Part shown: piece after piece, positions 1 through 8,535 of the stretch
Numbering within the stretch: the first letter of the stretch is position 1
Layout: each line of letters opens with the position of its first letter
DNA from: Mesorhizobium muleiense
GTDB taxonomy: Bacteria > Pseudomonadota > Alphaproteobacteria > Rhizobiales > Rhizobiaceae
NCBI RefSeq assembly: GCF_900099905.1
Contig: NZ_FNEE01000009.1
Coordinates: 1 to 64,000, forward strand
Reading direction: 5' to 3'
Length of the DNA: 64,000 nucleotides
The notes under the pieces: model-generated
Database searches by the model: none
The model's input: the letters and a program-made list of their open reading frames with translations, nothing else
What the model was told of the DNA's origin: nothing
Translations under genes and position numbers: made by a program

Positions 1-27
1 GGGGCAAGTGACGAGAAACGAGCCACA

Positions 28-1263
28 ATGCGTCTGCTGCCAAATCTGCTCTCCCGTTTTGTAAAAAACGGGCGCCTGACTGTCATATTCGAGGACGGTT
101 TCAGGCAAGCCTTCGGCAGTGGACAGGATGGGCCCGACGTGACGATCCGCCTAACCGACAAAGCGGTCGAACGCGAGATCTTCTTCAATCCGGAACTGAA
201 GGCGGCCGAAGCCTACATGGATGGCCGCTTGGTGATCGAGAACGGTGGCAAAGCATTTGACCTCTTGTCACTTTTTTCTGTCAACCGCACTGGGATGGCA
301 GCCCACCCCGTTCAGAAGGCGTTGCGGAAAGTCTGGCGTGCGTTGCGCCGACGCCAGCAGAACAACAAGCTCGGTCTCGCCGCAAAAAACGTTCAGCATC
401 ACTACGACATCCCGACGAAATTTTATGAGCTATGGCTCGACGAGACAATGACCTATTCGTGCGCCTATTACACGGCACCGGACAGCAGTCTGCAGCAAGC
501 GCAGATGGACAAGCATCGCCACATTGCCGCGAAGCTCAAGCTAGAGCCAGGCATGCATGTGATGGAAATCGGCTCAGGCTGGGGCGCTCTCGCCATCTAT
601 CTCGCCAAGTATTGCGACGTGAAGGTCACGGCGATCAACGTTTCGACGGAGCAATTGGCGGCGTCTCGGCTTCGAGCGATCGAGGCCGGGGTCGCTCATC
701 AGATCGATTTTCGCGAGGTCGACTATCGCGAGGTCAGCGGACAGTTCGACCGTGTTGTCTCGATCGGAATGATGGAGCACGTGGGCGTCGTTCATTTCGA
801 CAGCTATTTCACGACCATCAGTAGATTGTTGAAGGAGGGCGGCTTCGCCTTGGTTCATGCGATCGGACGCATGTCACCGCCTGGTACGACGGCGCCGTTC
901 ATCCGCAAGTATATCTTTCCAGGTGGGTATGTGCCGGCTTTGTCAGAGGTGTTTGCCTCGTTGGAGCGCACGGGGATCTGGTGCGCCGACTGCGAAAATT
1001 TGCGGCTGCACTATTACTGGACGATCCACGATTGGCGTCTCTGTTATGAGGCCGGGCGCGAGGAGGCAGTCGCCATGATGGGCGAACGCTTCTGCCGTAT
1101 GTGGGATTTCTATCTGGCGTCGGCCGAACTCGGCTTCCTAAACGGTTCAAATTTTGTCTTCCAGATACTGATCTCGGCTCGCCGTGACGATGTCCCAATC
1201 ATCCGCGATTATATTGTCGAAGAAGAGCGACGCCTACTGAGCTCGATGCAGACGAGTGCGTAG
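28..1263 (+). CDS. cfa: Cyclopropane-fatty-acyl-phospholipid synthase
   Basis: A 411-residue protein that transfers a methylene group from S-adenosylmethionine to the double bond of unsaturated phospholipid acyl chains at the inner membrane. The methyltransferase domain fills the C-terminal two thirds. The SAM-binding glycine motif MEIGSGWG lies near residues 178-186, and the family motif YSCAYY near 143. The N-terminal region resembles the sterol-carrier-like part of CFA synthases. Length fits the family (about 380-430). The ATG at 28 begins the conserved frame; only 27 bases lie upstream, so an operon partner cannot be judged. A paralogous SAM-dependent lipid methyltransferase is possible but less likely. 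Confidence 0.9.
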   Translation: MRLLPNLLSRFVKNGRLTVIFEDGFRQAFGSGQDGPDVTIRLTDKAVEREIFFNPELKAAEAYMDGRLVIENGGKAFDLLSLFSVNRTGMAAHPVQKALRKVWRALRRRQQNNKLGLAAKNVQHHYDIPTKFYELWLDETMTYSCAYYTAPDSSLQQAQMDKHRHIAAKLKLEPGMHVMEIGSGWGALAIYLAKYCDVKVTAINVSTEQLAASRLRAIEAGVAHQIDFREVDYREVSGQFDRVVSIGMMEHVGVVHFDSYFTTISRLLKEGGFALVHAIGRMSPPGTTAPFIRKYIFPGGYVPALSEVFASLERTGIWCADCENLRLHYYWTIHDWRLCYEAGREEAVAMMGERFCRMWDFYLASAELGFLNGSNFVFQILISARRDDVPIIRDYIVEEERRLLSSMQTSA

Positions 1264-1592
1264 TTTCGCTATCTACACCGTGGGCCCGGTCCGCTGGTTA
1301 GATCGCCCTGCAGGACTCGGATGACATCATCCCGCCGTCAATCTTCGTCCGACGGAAGCGCCAGTGCAACCAATCGACAAGTCCGAAGATCAAAGCGGTC
1401 GGCCACGAATGACAGCTTTGCGCCTAATCTCAGCCGTTGAGGTGACCGTTGCCACTGCCTGAAAGGAGACATTGTTGCGACCATTCTGGACGTCGCGGTT
1501 GCGGCATAACCGGTGATTCCCCGCCATCCCTCAATTTCGGACGTTCGCGCGAGAACTGGAGCCGGAGTCCCAAGCGGTCAATAGGTTGGGAT
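1264..1592. other. Intergenic stretch without recognised gene
   Basis: This 329-base gap separates cfa from the convergent 3' end of the transporter operon. I see no coding frame with family character and no strong terminator hairpin. It may hold decayed sequence. Confidence 0.5.
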
Positions 1593-3245
1593 TCAGTTCG
1601 CCGCGCCGACCCGCTTGCGCTCCCGGGTTTCCAGCAGCTTCGTCAGCCAGTCTGGATCCATCTCCGGCACGGAGGAGAGAAGCAGTTCGGTATACGGAGC
1701 ATGCGGCGGCGTCAGGATTTCGGTCTTGAGCCCCTGCTCGACGACTTTGCCTTGATGCATGACGACAACTTCGTCGGCGATTGCCCGCACCGTCGCGATG
1801 TCGTGCGTGATGAAAATATAGCTGACTCCGAATTCTTGTTGCAGCCGCATAAGGAGCTTCAGGATCTCTTCCTGTACGATCTGGTCGAGCGCCGAGGTCA
1901 CCTCGTCGCAGATGATGAGCTCCGGATTAGCAGCTAGCGCCCGGGCAATGCAGATGCGCTGCTTCTGACCGCCCGAAAGTTCGCCCGGCAGACGGTCGAG
2001 GAAGTTTTCGTCCATCTCGATCATGTGCATGAGTTCGCCAACGCGGCGGTCGCACGCCGCCCCTTTGAGGCCGAGATAGAACTCGAGCGGCCGGGAGATG
2101 ACTTCCTCGACGGTCTGACGCGGATTGAGCGCGTTGTCAGGCATCTGATAGATCATCTGAATGCGGCGCAGAATGTCTTTGGGCCTCTCTTTCAGAGTTC
2201 TTGGCAGACGATGCCCCGCAAATGAGATCGAGCCCGAGACCGGCGGCAGCAGGCCGGTGATGACGCGGGCGAGCGTTGATTTACCGGAACCAGATTCACC
2301 GACGACCGCTACCGTCCGTCCGCGCGGCACCTTGATCGATACATCCTGCAGAACCTTGACTTTCCCTGCGTAGGCAGCGGTGATGTTATCGATCGTGAGC
2401 AGATGGTCCGCGGCCGGCACTTCGGGTTTGGCTAGCTTTCGCACCGCCCAGAGCGTCCTCGTATAGTCTTCGGCCGGCGCCGCAAGCATCTGGCGTGTTT
2501 CGGCCTCCTCCACAGTACGGCCATGGCGCAGAACCATGATCCGGTTCGCCATCTGCGCAACCACGGCCAGATCATGCGTGACGTAGATCGCGGCAGTGTT
2601 GAATTCTTCGACAATCTTGCGGATCGAGGCGAGGACCTCGACCTGTGTGGTCACGTCGAGCGCCGTCGTCGGCTCGTCGAAGACGATCAGGTCGGGCCGG
2701 CAGGCCATAGCCATCGCCGTCATAGCCCGCTGCAACTGCCCTCCGGAGACCTGGTGAGGATAGCGGAAGCCGATGGTGTCCGGATCCGGCAGGTGAAGAC
2801 GCCGATAAAGTTTCATGGCATCCCGATTCGCTGCCTCGCGACTGGCGATCCCGTGCGCCACGACCGTTTCGACGGTCTGATCGAGGAGCCGATGGGCCGG
2901 GTTGAAGGAAGCGGCCGCGCTTTGCGCGACATAGGCGATGCGCGAGCCTCGGAGCCGTCGCCGTGCGGTTTCGGCCATGGCGAGGAGGTCGATCCCGTCG
3001 AACAGGATGGATCCTTGCGTGATCCGGCAGCCTGGCTTGGCATATCCCATCGCGGCAAGCCCAATGGTGGACTTTCCGGCGCCGGACTCGCCAATGAGGC
3101 CGAGAACCTCACCGCGCTTTAGCGAGAGATCCACACCGCGAACGATCGGATGCCAGCGCTCGTCGGAAAACCCTTCGACGTGAAGGTTGCGAACGCTGAG
3201 GAGTTTCGTTCCCTTTTCGCGTTGGCCAGAATTCTTACTTTTCAT
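1593..3245 (-). CDS. Peptide-type ABC transporter, fused double ATPase
   Basis: About 550 residues with two complete ABC ATPase domains in one chain, the equivalent of DppD plus DppF fused. Domain 1 has Walker A GESGAGKST, signature VSGGQ and Walker B LIVFDEP. Domain 2 has GESGSGKST, LSGGQ and LIICDEV. Each domain is followed by the oligopeptide-transporter C-terminal extension. It would energise the permeases encoded just upstream. The ATG at 3245 is preferred because it overlaps the permease stop by 11 bases, a typical translational coupling; longer upstream frames run into the permease gene. The substrate is not readable from the sequence and could be a peptide, opine, glycoside or other small organic. 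Confidence 0.9.
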   Translation of the reverse strand: MKSKNSGQREKGTKLLSVRNLHVEGFSDERWHPIVRGVDLSLKRGEVLGLIGESGAGKSTIGLAAMGYAKPGCRITQGSILFDGIDLLAMAETARRRLRGSRIAYVAQSAAASFNPAHRLLDQTVETVVAHGIASREAANRDAMKLYRRLHLPDPDTIGFRYPHQVSGGQLQRAMTAMAMACRPDLIVFDEPTTALDVTTQVEVLASIRKIVEEFNTAAIYVTHDLAVVAQMANRIMVLRHGRTVEEAETRQMLAAPAEDYTRTLWAVRKLAKPEVPAADHLLTIDNITAAYAGKVKVLQDVSIKVPRGRTVAVVGESGSGKSTLARVITGLLPPVSGSISFAGHRLPRTLKERPKDILRRIQMIYQMPDNALNPRQTVEEVISRPLEFYLGLKGAACDRRVGELMHMIEMDENFLDRLPGELSGGQKQRICIARALAANPELIICDEVTSALDQIVQEEILKLLMRLQQEFGVSYIFITHDIATVRAIADEVVVMHQGKVVEQGLKTEILTPPHAPYTELLLSSVPEMDPDWLTKLLETRERKRVGAAN

Positions 3246-4119
3246 CGCGCAACCCGCTCGTCGCATGCAAGAACCAGTCGACAACGAAATTCACCGAGAC
3301 CGTGAGAAGGGCAATCGCGCCTGCCGGCAAGAGCGGAGTGATGTCGCCATAGGTGATAAGGGTAGCGTTTTCCCGCACCATCGAGCCCCAGTCGGCAGTC
3401 GGCGGCTGGATGCCGACGCCGAGAAAGGAGAGCGCGGCGATGGTGAGGAAAACGAAACAGAAGCGCAGGCCGAATTCCGCGATCAGCGGCGGCAGCACGT
3501 TGGGCAGGATCTCCTTGGTCAGAATCCATCTCGGCCCTTCGCCACGCAGTTGCGCGGCTTCGACATATTCCATGACGGCAACATTCAGCCCGACCGCGCG
3601 CGCCAGCCGGAATACGCGGGTCGAATCGAGCAGGGCGATGATGAGGATCAGGCTGGTGACCGACGAACCGAAGATGGATAGCAACATCAGCGCGAAGATG
3701 AGGCTCGGGATCGACATCAGCACGTCTACCGCGCGCGACAGAATCTGGTCGAGCCACCCCCGGTACATCGCGGCCAGCAAACCGAGCGTGACGCCGACCG
3801 CGAAGGACAGAAGCGTAGTCGCGAAGGCGATGCCGATCGTATTGCGCGCGCCATAGATCAGCCGGGTGAGCACGTCGCGACCGAGTTGGTCGGTCCCGAC
3901 GATGAACTCTTGGCTCCAGGGCGCGAAAGCCTCGGTGAAAACCTGCGTTTCTCCGTAGGGCGCTATCCAGGGCGCTAACAGCGCGACGAAGACGTAGCCA
4001 AGGATGACCACGATGCCGAACCAGGCGCTGAATGGAGCCTTTTTGAGTGCGGTTTTTACCCGGGAGGCGCGCGTGCGCCTCTGTCTTGAGACCGCCACGA
4101 CATGTTCGGTGCTGGTCAT
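3235..4119 (-). CDS. Peptide-type ABC transporter permease (DppC family)
   Basis: A 294-residue inner-membrane permease with an N-terminal anchor helix (near FGIVVILGYVFVALLAPW), the periplasmic stretch with GTDQLGRDVLTRLIYGAR typical of DppC/OppC, and the BPD_transp_1 core. It pairs with the DppB-type permease to form the channel. The ATG at 4119 overlaps the previous stop in an ATGA arrangement, which fixes the start. A much longer open frame upstream is a shadow of the dppB-type gene. It sits in the operon amidohydrolase-Rieske-SBP-permease-permease-ATPase. Confidence 0.92.
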   Translation of the reverse strand: MTSTEHVVAVSRQRRTRASRVKTALKKAPFSAWFGIVVILGYVFVALLAPWIAPYGETQVFTEAFAPWSQEFIVGTDQLGRDVLTRLIYGARNTIGIAFATTLLSFAVGVTLGLLAAMYRGWLDQILSRAVDVLMSIPSLIFALMLLSIFGSSVTSLILIIALLDSTRVFRLARAVGLNVAVMEYVEAAQLRGEGPRWILTKEILPNVLPPLIAEFGLRFCFVFLTIAALSFLGVGIQPPTADWGSMVRENATLITYGDITPLLPAGAIALLTVSVNFVVDWFLHATSGLRDEK

Positions 4120-5162
4120 CGCGGGTGCAAAAGCCTCGGATTGGTGGCAATGGAAATGATGTCGGCGGTCAGGTTGAGCAGGATGTAGGTTGCCGCGAAG
4201 ATTAGGGCGCAGGCTTGCACGACCGGAACATCCCGGGACTTCACCGCATCGACCATCAATTGGCCGATGCCGGGATAGACGAACACCACCTCGACTACGA
4301 CCACGCCGACGATGAGATAAGCGAGGTTGAACGCAATCACCGTGACGATAGGCGCCCAGGCATTGGGCAGGGCGTGTCTGAGAACGATTGTCATAGGCGA
4401 CATTCCCTTGAGCCGCGCCATATCGATATAGGGGCTTGCCAGCATGTTGATAATCGCCGTGCGCGTCATACGCATCATATGGGCAACAATCACCAGCGTG
4501 AGGGTGATGGACGGCAGCGCTGCGCGCCAGACGTGCTCCCAGAACGGCGTTTGGTCGCTGATGTTCGCCAGTGTCGGAAATTTGGGAACCAGATTCAGGA
4601 CCCAGTTGATCGAAGCCGCGAGCCACTCGGGCAGGGATTGTGCGAATTCGGTTCCGATGAACGTGTCGCGCGAGATGATGAGGTAGGCCAGCATATAGGC
4701 GACGAAGAATTCGGGGAATGAAATCGTCGTCAGCGTCACCGTGTTCACCACACGGTCGAACCAGCTGTTGCGGTAGAGAGCGGCGAGAATGCCAAGTCCC
4801 AGCGCGAGTGGAACCGCTATAAGGGCGGTCATCACGGCAAGGAACATTGTGTTGTAGAGCCGGGGCGCAATGATCTCGGCGACTGTGCGCCGGTAGCCGG
4901 TGCGGCTTGCGAAGGAAGAGCCGAAATCCCCCTGCACGATCTGTCCGACCCAAGCGAAATAGCGCTCAACTGGCGGACGATCGATGCCGATCTCGCGCTG
5001 GAATGCGGCGACCGTCTCGGGCGTCGCGGATTGCCCGAGCATCGCCTTGGCGAAATCGCCCGGAAGCATGGCAATCGCCGAAAAGATGATGATGGTGACG
5101 ATGAACAGCGTGATCAGGCCGAGACCCAGGCGCTGCAAAACCGTCCTAACGACCGGGTTCAT
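4116..5162 (-). CDS. Peptide-type ABC transporter permease (DppB family)
   Basis: A 348-residue polytopic permease with a first transmembrane helix at about residues 12-32, the DppB N-terminal domain including LPGDFAKAMLG, and a C-terminal BPD_transp_1 domain containing the EAA-loop region near ARLKGMSPMTIVLRHALPNA. It forms the translocation pore with the following DppC-type protein. The ATG at 5162 has only a weak purine-rich ribosome site. It follows the binding-protein gene by about 70 bases and overlaps the next permease gene by 4 bases. Confidence 0.92.
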   Translation of the reverse strand: MNPVVRTVLQRLGLGLITLFIVTIIIFSAIAMLPGDFAKAMLGQSATPETVAAFQREIGIDRPPVERYFAWVGQIVQGDFGSSFASRTGYRRTVAEIIAPRLYNTMFLAVMTALIAVPLALGLGILAALYRNSWFDRVVNTVTLTTISFPEFFVAYMLAYLIISRDTFIGTEFAQSLPEWLAASINWVLNLVPKFPTLANISDQTPFWEHVWRAALPSITLTLVIVAHMMRMTRTAIINMLASPYIDMARLKGMSPMTIVLRHALPNAWAPIVTVIAFNLAYLIVGVVVVEVVFVYPGIGQLMVDAVKSRDVPVVQACALIFAATYILLNLTADIISIATNPRLLHPR

Positions 5163-5234
5163 GGGCGGTGCCTTCGAGCGTTTCCCCTGAAAAGAGCGAA
5201 CCGCCCGCGCTGCCGGCGGTTCGCCTGGCGAACG

Positions 5235-6842
5235 TCACGCGTTGGCTACCCACCAGCGCTCGGCCATTTTCAGTCCGTCATTTTCCCAGTTCGGCGCCAC
5301 CTCGCCATGCGCCAGTTTCTTGGACTTGGCGCTGACAAAATTGTTGAAGACCAGGACGATGGCGCCGCCGTCGTCATGCGTCAACTGCTGCATTTCGGCA
5401 TACATCGCGGAGCGCTTGGCCTCGTCGGTCTCCGCGCGTGCCTGGATCAGCAGTTCGTTGAAGCGGGGATTTTTCCAGAACGTCTCGTTCCAGCTGGAAT
5501 CGGCCGAGTAGGCCTGCGTGAACATCCAGTCGGCCGTTGCACGACCGCTCCAATAGGAGGCGCACCACGGTTTCTTGAGCCAGATATTGTCCCAATAGGC
5601 GTCCTCGGCCTCGCGCACCACATTGACATCGATGCCGCATTGGGCCGCCGTCTCGCGGATGAGGGCGGCTGCGTCCACGGCGCCGGCGAAAGCCGCGTCG
5701 GCGACGGAAAGGTCGACCTTGAGATTTTCCATACCCGCTTTTTTCAGATGGAAGCGGGCCTTTTCAGGATCGAACTTATGCTGCGGCTCCGGATTGATGG
5801 CGAACTTGATAGCCGGTGCGATCGGGTTGTCATTCCCGACGGTTGCATGGCCAAGGAAGATCTTCTGCGCGATTTCCTCGCGGTCGATCGCCCATTTCAG
5901 GGCCATGCGCACATCGGGGTTGTCGAATGGGGCAACCGTCACGTTCATAGGCAGCGTGTAGTGGCCGTAGCCGGTGACCTCAAGGATATCGATATTCGGC
6001 TTTCGCTTCAGCATACCGAGCGTTTTCAGGTCGGCGCGGCCGATATAATCCACCTCGCCGGTTGACAGCGCGGCCATACGCGCGGCGAGGTCCGTGATGG
6101 CGATAAACTCCACCTCGTCAAAATAGGGTTTGCCGTTCTTGAAGTAGTTGGGATTGCGCTTGAGCTTGGCCGAGACGCCTGGCTGAAAGTTCTCAAGCAC
6201 GAAGGCACCTGTCCGGACGCCCGATTCCCAGTCCGCCTTTCCGTCCTTGGCAGGCATGACGACAAGGTGATAGTCGCTCATGATGTAGGGAAAGTCGGCA
6301 TTGCCGCTTTTTAGCGTGAAAACGATCGTTTCCGGACCGTCCGCCTTGATGTTGGTCACCGATTCGAGCAGCGACTTCGCCGCCGATTTGGTGTCGGCTC
6401 CCATGTGATATTGCATAGAGGCGACCACGTCGTCCGCCGTGATGGTCTTGCCGTTGTGGAAGGTCGCACCTTTGCGCAGCTTGAAGACCCATGTCGTCGC
6501 GTTGTCCGAGGTCTCGAAGCTCTCGGCAAGGTCCGGCTGGATGCTGCCTTTCGCGTCGATCTCGGTCAGGCTGTTGGACATGGCACCCGAAAAGGCGGTT
6601 TGCGTGAAGGTATCGGGATAGCCGGCCGGATCGATCGAATCGGTCGTCGCGCCATGCGCCAAGCCGAGCTTGGCGAAGCCGCCTTGCTTGGGTGCGGCCC
6701 GCGCCACGCTCACGAAGAGCATATCTGCGGCGGCGACCGTCAGGCCTGCCGCCAGCCCTAGATGGATGAAATCACGGCGCGAAACCTTGCCGCGGCCGAT
6801 CAGGTTTTGCGCCAGGCGCAGTTTATATTCAGATTCCGACAC
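5235..6842 (-). CDS. ABC transporter substrate-binding protein, family 5, Tat-exported
   Basis: A family 5 (oligopeptide/dipeptide/nickel type) periplasmic binding protein of about 535 residues. The N-terminus carries a twin-arginine signal, SRRDFIHLG, then a hydrophobic stretch ending VARA near residue 49, so it is probably exported folded by Tat. I chose the GTG at 6842 because a strong GGGAGG lies 5 bases upstream; a TTG frame opens earlier at 6950 with no ribosome site. The first gene product of the transport part of the operon, it captures the substrate for the two permeases. The AATGGGAGGA around its ribosome site is perfectly complementary to the loop of the AbcR-type sRNA in this window, suggesting post-transcriptional control. 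Confidence 0.9.
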   Translation of the reverse strand: MSESEYKLRLAQNLIGRGKVSRRDFIHLGLAAGLTVAAADMLFVSVARAAPKQGGFAKLGLAHGATTDSIDPAGYPDTFTQTAFSGAMSNSLTEIDAKGSIQPDLAESFETSDNATTWVFKLRKGATFHNGKTITADDVVASMQYHMGADTKSAAKSLLESVTNIKADGPETIVFTLKSGNADFPYIMSDYHLVVMPAKDGKADWESGVRTGAFVLENFQPGVSAKLKRNPNYFKNGKPYFDEVEFIAITDLAARMAALSTGEVDYIGRADLKTLGMLKRKPNIDILEVTGYGHYTLPMNVTVAPFDNPDVRMALKWAIDREEIAQKIFLGHATVGNDNPIAPAIKFAINPEPQHKFDPEKARFHLKKAGMENLKVDLSVADAAFAGAVDAAALIRETAAQCGIDVNVVREAEDAYWDNIWLKKPWCASYWSGRATADWMFTQAYSADSSWNETFWKNPRFNELLIQARAETDEAKRSAMYAEMQQLTHDDGGAIVLVFNNFVSAKSKKLAHGEVAPNWENDGLKMAERWWVANA

Positions 6843-6846
6843 TGCT

Positions 6847-6856
6847 TCCTCCCATT
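6847..6856 (-). promoter_or_regulatory. Candidate sRNA target site over the SBP ribosome binding site
   Basis: On the minus strand this site reads AATGGGAGGA, five bases upstream of the GTG start at 6842. It is the exact reverse complement of ten bases (38162-38171) in the loop of the AbcR-type sRNA. Pairing would cover the whole Shine-Dalgarno sequence. The match is seen directly; regulation is inferred from the known behaviour of AbcR RNAs, which repress binding-protein mRNAs. Confidence 0.45.
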
Positions 6857-6953
6857 GCGGATTTCCCGCATTCTTGTTGTTGGCATTACCGAGCAGATCT
6901 GCAGATTCAGCCGATTTGCCTCCTTTCGATTTTTCCGCGGTTTGACGCAAATC

Positions 6954-7307
6954 TTACGCCGTTACATAGATTTCACCAGCTTCCACCGTGACCGGGAATG
7001 TTCGGGCACGTACGCCCGGATCGACCAGGGCCGCACCGGTTTTTATGTCGAATTCCCAGCCGTGCCAGGCGCAGCGCACGATCTCGTTCTCGCGGTGATA
7101 GATGAATTGCGCTTGGTCGACCGGCGCCGTGGTTCCGCATTGCGGTCCCTCGCAAAGCGGAGCGCCGCGGTGCGGACAAACGTTCAGCAAGGCATGGAAT
7201 GAATCTCCGATGCGGAAAACCCCGACTGAAAGGCTGCGGATTTTGGCGATGTAGGGAGTTCCGGTCTCGATTTCGTCGACGCGGCAAATGTATGTCTTCT
7301 CAGCCAT
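6954..7307 (-). CDS. Rieske-type [2Fe-2S] ferredoxin
   Basis: A 117-residue single-domain Rieske protein. The cluster ligands are visible as CPHRGAPLC (C-x-H) and CAWHGWEF (C-x2-H), the standard ligand pairs of Rieske ferredoxins that feed electrons to aromatic-ring or N-demethylating oxygenases. ATG at 7307 with GGGAGC upstream. It is 12 bases downstream of the amidohydrolase gene and about 110 bases before the SBP start. No Rieske oxygenase large subunit is in the window, so its electron acceptor must be elsewhere. Confidence 0.88.
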   Translation of the reverse strand: MAEKTYICRVDEIETGTPYIAKIRSLSVGVFRIGDSFHALLNVCPHRGAPLCEGPQCGTTAPVDQAQFIYHRENEIVRCAWHGWEFDIKTGAALVDPGVRARTFPVTVEAGEIYVTA

Positions 7308-7319
7308 GGTTTGCTCCCG

Positions 7320-8402
7320 TCACGCGGCATTCGCCGCTTGCGTGCGGGGAATGCGTTTATAGACCTCGAGCGCATTCAATCCCATGATCTTGCTTTTCCA
7401 GGCGGGCGGGATGTGCAGCGTGTTGGCATCGTCATAATCCCAATGCGGGTAGTCGGAGGCAAACATCAGCGTGTTCTCGCCGTCCATTGCTTCGAGAGTG
7501 GACCAGAGATGCTGAACGTTCGCGGGCTGCTCCAGTGGTTGCGTGGAGAAGCGGATGTTGCGCCGGCAATACTCGGAGGGCAGCATCTTCAGCCACGGCG
7601 TTTCCTTGCGCAGCGCTTTGTAGTCTGCGTCCAGACGCCATAATACCGATGGAACCCAGGCCACACCGCACTCGATGATCACGAAATACAGGTCCGGCCA
7701 TTTTTCGAAAACGCCATGCGCGATCATGCTTGCCACATGCGACAAGGCCGACATGTGAAGAATAGCGTGCGTCTCCCAGAAGAAGGTCGTGGGAGCCGGT
7801 GCCACCGCGTTCCAGTTGATGCCGCCATGGCCGCCCAGGTGGATCGCGAATGGCAGCCCGACTTCGGCGCAAGCCTCGAAAATGGGATGGTAGAACGGAT
7901 CACCGTAGGGTTTGACCGAGCCTTGGGAGGCCAGAACCTGCACCATACGCGGATGGTTGCCGAGGCGGCGGATCTCGGCTGCTGCGAGCTTCGGATCCTG
8001 CGGCGCGATGATGATGGAGCCCATAAAACGACTGTCTTTGGGAAGCCATTCGGCGATTTGGTAGTCGTTATAGGCGCTGACCAGTGCACTTGCGTAATAG
8101 GGATTGGCCAGCGTGGAGGCTTCGATCGGCTCGTCGCCGGTGAGGATAGCGGCCCCGACATTGTATTTGTCGAGGTGCTTTTCTTTCATGATGAGATAGT
8201 TGTCGGCCTCCGTCTCGGGCCTGACGTCCTTCCGGGAGAAGTCCTGCGGGTGAAACCACGGACGGTGCCCGTGCGGGAAGGCGCCTCTTGGACCAGTTTT
8301 CTCGCCTTCTGTGAACATGTCTTTCCAGACGCCGGAAAGATAGGGCTCGAGCACCGTCGCGCTCGACCAGTAATTGTGACAATCGCAATCGACTATGAAC
8401 AC
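7320..8402 (-). CDS. Amidohydrolase family 2 protein (COG2159, ACMSD-like)
   Basis: About 360 residues of the amidohydrolase_2 family, metal-dependent TIM-barrel enzymes that hydrolyse or decarboxylate carboxylic substrates. The N-terminal metal motif DCDCHNYW is at once recognisable, with later HLGGHGG and SDYPHWDYDD motifs near the C-terminus matching the family's metal and catalytic residues. I place the start at the GTG at 8402, which has GGAGAGG upstream and leaves a 133-base divergent promoter region; a longer ATG frame from 8474 would intrude into it. First gene of the six-gene operon. The real substrate is unknown. Confidence 0.8.
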   Translation of the reverse strand: MFIVDCDCHNYWSSATVLEPYLSGVWKDMFTEGEKTGPRGAFPHGHRPWFHPQDFSRKDVRPETEADNYLIMKEKHLDKYNVGAAILTGDEPIEASTLANPYYASALVSAYNDYQIAEWLPKDSRFMGSIIIAPQDPKLAAAEIRRLGNHPRMVQVLASQGSVKPYGDPFYHPIFEACAEVGLPFAIHLGGHGGINWNAVAPAPTTFFWETHAILHMSALSHVASMIAHGVFEKWPDLYFVIIECGVAWVPSVLWRLDADYKALRKETPWLKMLPSEYCRRNIRFSTQPLEQPANVQHLWSTLEAMDGENTLMFASDYPHWDYDDANTLHIPPAWKSKIMGLNALEVYKRIPRTQAANAA

Positions 8403-8506
8403 CCTCTCCAACTCCTGGCTCGGCAGGCCGGCTGACCTAGCCGGCTTCTTCAACCGCAGCTTCCGCCCTGGCAATTATTTGATCAAGCTTGTGATTTGGG
8501 GTAATA

Positions 8507-8525
8507 CAATCGGATTTTTCGATTG
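8507..8525. promoter_or_regulatory. Candidate LysR-type operator (ATC-N9-GAT dyad)
   Basis: A dyad CAATCG-GATTTTT-CGATTG between the divergent amidohydrolase operon and the LysR gene, 10 bases upstream of the LysR ATG. It contains the LysR-type recognition pattern ATC-N9-GAT at 8509-8523. Position suits autoregulation plus control of the divergent operon. Confidence 0.5.
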
Positions 8526-8535
8526 CGAGAGCGAC

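Noticed and set aside
3235..4953. 572-residue open frame on the minus strand
   Set aside because: Only the last 294 residues are a permease. The first part is a shadow of the DppB-type gene in another frame; the ATGA overlap at 4119 fixes the start.
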